A stretch of DNA of 40,061 nucleotides from Vibrio sinus. GTDB lineage: Bacteria > Pseudomonadota > Gammaproteobacteria > Enterobacterales > Vibrionaceae. Both the position numbers and the translations under genes were made by a program. Positions 34,393-40,061 of the stretch are shown in pieces. Within the stretch, counting starts at the first letter, position 1; each line of letters starts with the position of its first letter. The notes beneath the pieces were generated by a model. That model was not told the DNA's origin and did not search any database. It saw only the letters and a program-made list of their open reading frames with translations. The stretch is from assembly GCF_023634645.1 (NCBI RefSeq), contig NZ_JAMKMR010000029.1, positions 1 to 40,061 on the forward strand, given 5' to 3'.

Positions 34393-34806
34393 ATGATTAT
34401 AATTAGGATAGCTTCTTCACTAACTTTGTTGTTATTAGGATTTTGGATTACCGAAATAAATCTTTCACCTCTATTAGAGTATCGAGATCATGTTAGTCTA
34501 CCCGGTTTAGTTAACATTTGGGCCGGAATAGCTTGTTTATTTTGGGGAGGTTATGGAGTCTTATATTATTTACTTCACAATAAGTTAAAACCAAAGAAAG
34601 ATCAGATATTTTTTAACTTTAACAAGATGACAATAATGATAGGGTTGATGTTATCCCCTATTCTATCTCTATTTGTCCATCAAGAAATCTCTTTGATGGT
34701 TGAAAGTTATATTGAGTGTAAAGATTTACGAGAACTATCGAGCCGCTATTCAAGCAGAACTTATGCTATTTCACCTGAAGTCTGTGAGTCATTGAAAAGA
34801 AGTTAG
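34393..34806 (+). CDS. Small three-helix membrane protein, copy 4 (candidate immunity protein)
   Basis: This 137-residue paralogue begins 18 bases after copy 3 and has the same layout: three hydrophobic segments, VNIW at about residues 40-43 and a lysine-rich loop (KLKPKKDQ) between segments two and three. The C-terminal tail has Cys109 and Cys131, again 22 residues apart. The tail (CKDLRELSSRYSSRTYAISP) is closest to copy 2, while the body differs. A strong hairpin terminator follows, so copies 3 and 4, and possibly 1 to 4, may share one transcript. Confidence 0.68.
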   Translation: MIIIRIASSLTLLLLGFWITEINLSPLLEYRDHVSLPGLVNIWAGIACLFWGGYGVLYYLLHNKLKPKKDQIFFNFNKMTIMIGLMLSPILSLFVHQEISLMVESYIECKDLRELSSRYSSRTYAISPEVCESLKRS

Positions 34807-34853
34807 GTGAGGCTCCACTCATCCCGAAGGAAAACACACCAGTGTTCATTGAC

Positions 34854-34897
34854 AAGTATGGAGAACTAGCCCTTCGCTAAATCCTCCATACTTTTCA
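34854..34897 (+). terminator. Terminator after the small membrane protein cluster
   Basis: A perfect 10-bp outer stem (AAGTATGGAG at 34854-34863 with CTCCATACTT at 34884-34893) encloses a smaller TAGC/GCTA stem and is followed by TTC. It closes the cluster and may also act on the opposite strand. Confidence 0.7.
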
Positions 34898-35015
34898 ATC
34901 GCTAATTGCTTACTTTAATTGCGCAATGGATCGTATATGACCGTGTTTAAAGCAATAAAAATATAGGGTTACTTTCACCCTAACCCCTTCTAATATTGGA
35001 GTCAGATGTTTCTAG

Positions 35016-35480
35016 CTACAAACTCTTTTCCATAGGCACACAAGCAAGTTCCAAACCTTTCGGCGAGCGATAAATCGAGATGTCTTCACCGATAAAGCCT
35101 TGAGAACGATAAAACTTAGCTGCATTTAAAGTGGACTGCAGTTTCAGTTGCTTAAGCCCCTTTTCCCGCGCTTTGGACTCTAAAAACTGAATCATGATCG
35201 CGGCTGCACCTTTGCCCATAAACTTGGGCGCAATAAAGATAGCGTCAACCATGCCTGACTTTTCATCAAGCATTCCAGAGCCAACCATTTCACCTTCAAA
35301 TTCGGTGATGTAGAATTTAGCCTCAACATCACTTTGAAATTGCTCGTTCACGCTTCCTGAAGTCCAGTGTTCTATTTGCTCAGTGGAATAATGGTTAATG
35401 CATTTTGCTTTGATCGCCTGAATTCGTAGATCAAAGAGCTCTTCTGAATCTTTTCTTTGTGCTTTTCTTATTTGGTACAT
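35016..35480 (-). CDS. GNAT family N-acetyltransferase
   Basis: This 154-residue acetyl-CoA-dependent acyltransferase has the GNAT fold: N-terminal YQIRKAQRKDSEEL, a central strand VDAIFIAPKFMGKGAAAIMI with the acetyl-CoA pyrophosphate loop (FMGKGAA, near 92-98), and AAKFYRSQGF near the end. The substrate is unknown. A GAGGTG ribosome site supports the ATG. It lies 43 bases after the MFS transporter gene on the same strand, so the two probably form an operon. Confidence 0.85.
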   Translation of the reverse strand: MYQIRKAQRKDSEELFDLRIQAIKAKCINHYSTEQIEHWTSGSVNEQFQSDVEAKFYITEFEGEMVGSGMLDEKSGMVDAIFIAPKFMGKGAAAIMIQFLESKAREKGLKQLKLQSTLNAAKFYRSQGFIGEDISIYRSPKGLELACVPMEKSL

Positions 35481-35523
35481 GATTCACCTCATAGCAAAAA
35501 TATCCGATATTTGTATGGATCGT

Positions 35524-36792
35524 TTAGGTCGTTTTTGTTCTGTTTATTACTCTATTGGATACTCGGTAAAATATTGTAGTGGCAATTAGGGCAACGACGC
35601 CCAGTCCGATAATGTACACTGGTGGTGCCATATTCGAGCCAGATTCCTTAATTAAAAGTAAAGACGCCATTGGAGCGAAGCCACCAAAAATTGCATTAGC
35701 AAAGTTATAACAAATTGATATTCCTGTATATCTAATATTCGTTGCAAACAACCTAAACAAAAATTTGGGAATAACAACCGCAGAGATTGCACTAAGAACA
35801 GCGCTCAACACGACAGAAGCAATAAAGATATTCCCTTTAATCATATACAAGCTATAAATTGGAAAAGGCAATAGTATTGCGAGTAGGCAGACCAAACGGA
35901 CAAACCGTGAAATCGATAGTCTATCAGCTAGGTAACCGAAGGGAACACAGAACAAGCTGGAAAGCAGCAAACCCAACGTAATATACCAGTGCAAATAAGG
36001 CTTAGTTTCACCCACTATTTTGACCAGATAATCAGGTAAGAAGAACCAAAGAGAGTAAAACGTCGCTGAGTTTATTGCCACAACAAAAATCCCCACTAAG
36101 ACATCGACTTTTTTGTTACGTAATACAATCCAAAGAGGTACCCGTTCTATGCGCTTGACCATTGAAAAGTCGGGTGATTCTATTAACCTTGTTCGTATAA
36201 AAAAGCCAAATAGGCCTAACACGCCACTTATGAAAAACGGAATTCGCCAGCCAAACTGAAGCATTTCTGGATGAGTAAATTTTAGCAATAGCACTGACAG
36301 AGTTAATGAACCCAATACCGCACCTAGCCACATTGAACAAAACATGTAGCCCGCATTTTTCCCTGATTTCTCAACGCTAAATTCCGTAATATAAGTGATT
36401 GCTCCAGGAAACTCCCCACCCAATGCGAGCCCCTGTAACAACCGGAAAAAGGTGATAAGTAAGGTCGAGTAAATTCCTATTGAAGTGTAGGAAGGGATAA
36501 GACCAATAAAGAAGGTAGAAAAAGCCATCAACAGGATAGAGTAAGAAAACAGTTTTACTCTTCCATACTTGTCACCTAAATGACCAAAAATGATCCCGCC
36601 GACTGGTCGTGCTAAGTAGCCGATAGCAAATATTGCAAATGTCGAAATAAGCGACGTCATGCTATCTTCGTTTGGGAAGAATACATCTGATATATATCTA
36701 GACATAACCGCATAGACAATGAAGTCATAAACATCGAGCATGCCACCCATACTCACCATCAATATATTTTTAAAGCTTCTATCATTTTTCAT
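35524..36792 (-). CDS. MFS transporter, metabolite:H+ symporter (MHS) type
   Basis: This 422-residue inner-membrane carrier has about 12 hydrophobic segments. The MFS loop motif GHLGDKYGRVK occurs near residues 70-80 and LALGGEFPGAITYITEF near 122-138, as in the ProP/KgtP/ShiA (MHS) group. Members take up osmolytes, oxoglutarate, shikimate or citrate with protons; the substrate here cannot be assigned. No good ribosome binding site precedes the ATG. It is followed by the GNAT gene, with which it probably forms an operon. Confidence 0.87.
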   Translation of the reverse strand: MKNDRSFKNILMVSMGGMLDVYDFIVYAVMSRYISDVFFPNEDSMTSLISTFAIFAIGYLARPVGGIIFGHLGDKYGRVKLFSYSILLMAFSTFFIGLIPSYTSIGIYSTLLITFFRLLQGLALGGEFPGAITYITEFSVEKSGKNAGYMFCSMWLGAVLGSLTLSVLLLKFTHPEMLQFGWRIPFFISGVLGLFGFFIRTRLIESPDFSMVKRIERVPLWIVLRNKKVDVLVGIFVVAINSATFYSLWFFLPDYLVKIVGETKPYLHWYITLGLLLSSLFCVPFGYLADRLSISRFVRLVCLLAILLPFPIYSLYMIKGNIFIASVVLSAVLSAISAVVIPKFLFRLFATNIRYTGISICYNFANAIFGGFAPMASLLLIKESGSNMAPPVYIIGLGVVALIATTIFYRVSNRVINRTKTT

Positions 36793-37133
36793 TACAGTAA
36801 ACCCGAAATATAAGTATGTGGATATATACCATTACGATAATCATCAGACTATCCATTAAAAAACTAGAGATACAAATATATAGATAAATACTGAAATACG
36901 TAAATAATTTGTAAATTCACATGAAGAAATATTTAATTTATTTTTAATTGAACAAAAATATTCCATGTTAACTCTAGAGTGAATCAGTAAAAATGATAGG
37001 AATCTATTATATTGAGAGGTAAGGATTGATTTTTCAGATTAGTTAACTTTAATCGATAGGTGAGTATTATTGATTAAGCAAGGGCTCACAGGATGAAACC
37101 TAATAGCACTAATAGGTATTTCATCCTTTGAGT
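36793..37133. other. AT-rich intergenic region with a hairpin near the HAD gene end
   Basis: This 341-base region contains no supportable gene. Near its right end a hairpin (37090-37102 with 37113-37127, core AGGATGAAA/TTTCATCCT and CCTA/TAGG, two-base bulge) lies just after the HAD stop and may end that transcript. It has no clear T-run. Confidence 0.5.
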
Positions 37134-37751
37134 TTATATATCTACAGACAGATCCGCGAGCTCTTGTCGACACTGGAACAGGTTTTTAAAATGAATAGCG
37201 TGAATGCCTGCGTCTTGTGCGCCCTTAACATTCGCCAAGACATCATCCATGAAAACGGTTTCTTTTCCATCAAGTTGGTAAGTTTCCAACAATTTTCGAT
37301 AAATTTCAGCGCTAGGCTTTAAGCAGCCAACTTCCGCAGAAACAATAGCGCCATCAAATTTCTGCCAAAACTCGTAGCGATCCTGTAAAAAATCTACGAT
37401 TTCGACAACATTATCCGTTAATGCAAAGATCTTGTATCCAGACTCTTTTAGTTTACAGAGTAATTCATACATTCCATAAATCGGAATCAAACTTTCCTTG
37501 ATATAGTAAAACAACACTTCTAGGGTTTCTTTTTTCAGGCCCAATCGCTCTTCATATCTTGATATGGCTTGGGTTTCTGTCATTTCTCCTTTATTGAGAC
37601 TACTCCAAATATCGCTGAGGAAAATGCGTTTTGCCATATCGGTTGCTTCTACATCTTCACCAAACGTCAGCCTTACTATTTCATAAGGTGACCATCTAAC
37701 TAATACATTTCCTACATCAAAGACAACGTTCTTTATCTCATACTTTGCCAT
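37134..37751 (-). CDS. HAD superfamily phosphatase (YihX-like)
   Basis: This 205-residue soluble hydrolase has HAD motif I as FDVGNVLV (nucleophile Asp12, with Gly in place of the usual second Asp, as in YihX), motif II in ALTDN, and motif III-IV in KPSAEIYRK and MDDVLANVKGA. An alpha-helical cap lies between motifs I and II. E. coli YihX acts on alpha-D-glucose-1-phosphate; the substrate here is not certain. AGGAGG lies 8 bases before the ATG. It is a single gene. Confidence 0.87.
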   Translation of the reverse strand: MAKYEIKNVVFDVGNVLVRWSPYEIVRLTFGEDVEATDMAKRIFLSDIWSSLNKGEMTETQAISRYEERLGLKKETLEVLFYYIKESLIPIYGMYELLCKLKESGYKIFALTDNVVEIVDFLQDRYEFWQKFDGAIVSAEVGCLKPSAEIYRKLLETYQLDGKETVFMDDVLANVKGAQDAGIHAIHFKNLFQCRQELADLSVDI

Positions 37752-38381
37752 ATATAAGCCTCCTAGCTTTATCCAAGTCTACCTATTATAAGTAAATGCT
37801 CTCTCTTGATATAGCTATGATAACTATTAATCTTTTAATTAATAATTCATTCTGTTATTAATCTTATTGTCATTTAATGGTATGAGTGACGGAATAATAT
37901 TACGAAAAAACACTACGTAAACACCAAAATTTGACATGTTCATGAAAAATCTATCCAAGTTTACGAATTATTCAGCATATTGACAGGATACGTTGCAAAG
38001 TGTTACGTTTCTGTCACCTAAAAAGGCAGAGAAGCCAAATTAGTTTCATATTGCAAGGAATGCTCACCCAATAATCAATATAATTGGAGACGCCATTTGC
38101 AACTTCATATTTAATTCCACTTGCTCTTTTCAACTGAGCTATCACACATCTTAAACGTCGAAGAACGTATATAACCATTATCTTTGCGTTAAGCGATACA
38201 CATAATCAAACAAAAATATATTCGCAGTACTCAGCACTATGTTGAGTAACGTTATGACGCATGACATCTAATAACTAGGATAGCGTTCGCTTTTTATAAC
38301 GACGATTCTAAATTATTTAACGTGCAGCCTGACTTGCTGCCGTTTAGACAGACATACACACTATAAAGGACAATACACTTT
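37752..38381. other. Long intergenic region upstream of the APC transporter
   Basis: This 630-base AT-rich region has no gene that I can support. Two perfect TTGACA hexamers occur (37931-37936 and 37980-37985), but neither has a good -10 at 16-18 bases. The length suggests a regulated promoter or an unrecognised leader RNA. AAGGA precedes the transporter ATG. Confidence 0.4.
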
Positions 38382-40046
38382 ATGAGTATGAACTACACAC
38401 AGGCGAAGCCCAAAAGAAGAATGGGGTTGCTCGCGCTAACAATGACAGGTGTCGGATCTGTTATTGGCTCAGGATGGCTATTTGGTGCCTATCACGCTGC
38501 CAAAATCGCAGGCCCTGCTTCTATTGTTTCTTGGATCATAGGCTGGGTTGCCGTATTGATCGTTGCGCTAACTTATATGGAAGTGTCGACCGTATTTCCT
38601 AAATCAGGTGGTCCTGTTCGTTACTTAGAGTTCACTCATGGCTCCGTCGTCGGATACATGGCAGCCTGGGCAACCTGGCTTTCTATCGTCACTGTTATTC
38701 CGATTGAAGCTGAAGCCTCAGTTCAGTATATGGCAACTTGGAAGTGGCAATGGATTCAACCTCTTACAAGCACCATCTTCAATATGCAAACCCACTCGCT
38801 TTCAACATTTGGTCTTGCGATTGCAGCTGTATTGATGATCATCTACTTCTTGCTTAACTTTTGGAGTGTAAACCTCTTTAGCAAATCTCAAACGAGTATC
38901 ACTATCTTCAAAATGTTAGTGCCCGTTATTTGCGTAACCTCTATCGTAGTGGCTGGCTTCCACCCTGGTAACTTTACCGCGGTGAATCATTCTTTTGCCC
39001 CTTATGGTTGGGCAGGAGCACTGACAGCCGTTGCGACAGCAGGTATCGTCTTCGCGTATAACGGTTTTCAAAGCCCAATGCACTTTGCGGGCGAAGCGAA
39101 AAATCCCAAACGAGATTTACCGCTTGCGATTATCTTAACCCTTGCCTTTGCTTTAGTGTTGTACATCGGTCTACAAGTTAGCTTTATCGGTGGAATTGAA
39201 CCGTCTGTTTTGGCAAAAAGTGGTTGGAGCTTGGATTTTGATTCTCCGTTCGCTCAATTAGCGATTGCGTTAAACCTAAACCTTGTTGTGTTATTGCTTT
39301 ACGTTGATGCGTTTGTATCGCCAACAGGAACGGGTATTACTTACATGGGCACCACCACTCGTATGCTATTTGCTATGAGTGAACATGGTCATATGCCAAA
39401 ATGCATGTCAAAGCTGCATTCTAAATACCATATCCCACGCGCAGCCTTATGGACAAACTTGGTTATTGGTTTTGTGTTCCTTTATCTCTTTAGAGGATGG
39501 GGACAACTGGCAGGAATCATCTCTGCGGCGACAGTGGTCACCTATATTGTCGGCCCAATGGCTGCCATGTCACTACGTAAAATCGCACCAGAAATTAACA
39601 GCCCCATCCGCCTCAAGTATCTCAATATTCTTGCACCACTGGGTTTTGCCATTTCTTCTGAGGTACTTTATTGGTCACGATGGCCGCTTACAGGTAAAGT
39701 TATCATTATTCTATTGCTTGGCTTTGTCATCTACGCCTATTTCCAAAACAAACGTGGCTGGGATGGCATCGGCAAGCATGTGAAAGCAAGCCTTTGGATG
39801 ATGTGTTACTTCGTCGCCATGATGATTCTTTCTTACATCGGAAGCAGCCAATTTGGCGGTATCAATATTCTTCCGTTCGGCTATGGCATGGCAGCAGTGG
39901 CCGTAGCAAGTCTCATCTTCTTCTATTGGGGTATCAACTCTGCATGGCGAACACAGCTTCTTGAAAAGGAGCTTAATGAGCCAAATGATTTGATTTCAGA
40001 CAATGGCCAAGACAACGGCTTGAAATCTAAAACACAGCTATCCTAA
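38382..40046 (+). CDS. APC superfamily amino-acid permease (YveA-like aspartate:proton symporter)
   Basis: This 554-residue inner-membrane transporter has about 12-14 hydrophobic segments. The start of segment 1 (TGVGSVIGSGWLFG) carries the substrate-binding glycine motif of the APC fold. The segments KSGGPVRYLEFTHGSVVGY, FAYNGFQSPMHFAGEAKNPKRDLP and FVSPTGTGITYMGTTTRML resemble Bacillus YveA, an L-aspartate:proton symporter. Substrate specificity is therefore a reasonable but untested guess. The hydrophilic C-terminus ends shortly before the window edge, and the gene is complete. Confidence 0.85.
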   Translation: MSMNYTQAKPKRRMGLLALTMTGVGSVIGSGWLFGAYHAAKIAGPASIVSWIIGWVAVLIVALTYMEVSTVFPKSGGPVRYLEFTHGSVVGYMAAWATWLSIVTVIPIEAEASVQYMATWKWQWIQPLTSTIFNMQTHSLSTFGLAIAAVLMIIYFLLNFWSVNLFSKSQTSITIFKMLVPVICVTSIVVAGFHPGNFTAVNHSFAPYGWAGALTAVATAGIVFAYNGFQSPMHFAGEAKNPKRDLPLAIILTLAFALVLYIGLQVSFIGGIEPSVLAKSGWSLDFDSPFAQLAIALNLNLVVLLLYVDAFVSPTGTGITYMGTTTRMLFAMSEHGHMPKCMSKLHSKYHIPRAALWTNLVIGFVFLYLFRGWGQLAGIISAATVVTYIVGPMAAMSLRKIAPEINSPIRLKYLNILAPLGFAISSEVLYWSRWPLTGKVIIILLLGFVIYAYFQNKRGWDGIGKHVKASLWMMCYFVAMMILSYIGSSQFGGINILPFGYGMAAVAVASLIFFYWGINSAWRTQLLEKELNEPNDLISDNGQDNGLKSKTQLS

Positions 40047-40061
40047 GTACATATTAAGTTA

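Larger units (their letters stand above)
33321..34785 (+). repeat. Four-copy repeat of the Cys-to-Cys tail in the small membrane protein genes
   Basis: The 69-base segments at 33321-33389, 33782-33850, 34285-34353 and 34717-34785 each encode C-x22-C tails. Their DNA is strikingly alike around CTATC(A/G)AGCCG and the following codons, while the rest of each gene has diverged. The coordinates span the four units, not one continuous repeat. Confidence 0.7.

Noticed and set aside
33006..34806. Integron cassette array
   Set aside because: The genes are tandem paralogues with overlaps or tiny gaps, and no attC-like imperfect palindromes separate them.
37931..37985. Two TTGACA hexamers as promoters of the APC transporter
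   Set aside because: Neither has an acceptable -10 at 16-18 bases, and both are about 400 bases from the gene.
32473..40061. Direct repeat of the tRNA-Ser 3' end as an attachment site
   Set aside because: No second copy of the tRNA 3' end was seen downstream, and there is no integrase gene in the window.
1..40061. CRISPR arrays, insertion sequences or prophage genes
   Set aside because: No regularly spaced repeats, transposase or phage structural genes were seen anywhere in the window.

Overview
The window reads as chromosomal DNA of a marine Vibrio. The protein sequences are closest to Vibrio and Enterobacterales families as I remember them. The gene order (fatty-acid cluster, rpmF-yceD, maf, rluC, rne, a SulP carrier, adhE, then asd, nhaC, yejK-yejL-yejM and tRNA-Ser) is, from memory, close to the large chromosome of V. 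cholerae. No database was searched, so the species is not named.

Layout. Bases 1-6375 (minus strand) carry the type II fatty-acid and phospholipid block: yceD, rpmF, plsX, fabH, fabD, fabG, acpP, fabF. Transcription starts at a promoter almost touching the yceD start codon, and a hairpin between acpP and fabF probably lowers fabF expression. Bases 6385-11776 hold the divergently transcribed maf (yceF), then rluC, then the long structured leader of rne and RNase E itself. Next come a SulP anion carrier and the anaerobic enzyme AdhE. The adhE promoter has an FNR-type box at exactly -41.5 from a predicted start. Divergent from adhE are a soluble PAS-rich hybrid histidine kinase and a two-domain response regulator.

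Bases 20830-28928 hold a DEAD-box helicase, a D-2-hydroxyacid dehydrogenase, a YchE/MarC membrane protein, Asd, an NhaC-family antiporter and an unusual membrane protein that ends in a lone HPt domain. Then come yejK, yejL, yejM and a tRNA-Ser(UGA) gene with its own promoter and terminator.

Downstream of the tRNA the DNA becomes AT-rich and looks acquired. Bases 32628-34806 carry a broken gene for a small protein with a hydrophobic hairpin. It is followed by four paralogous three-helix membrane proteins that share a near-identical C-terminal tail with two cysteines. A second, almost erased copy of the end of the broken gene lies before the third paralogue. In both places the stop codon of the broken gene overlaps the start codon of the small membrane protein. 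I read this as a duplicated toxin-immunity module in which the toxins have decayed and the immunity genes remain. This is the part of the window most likely to be undescribed.

The right end (35016-40046) is a looser accessory stretch: a GNAT acetyltransferase with an MHS-type MFS transporter, a HAD phosphatase, and an APC-family transporter resembling the aspartate:proton symporter YveA.
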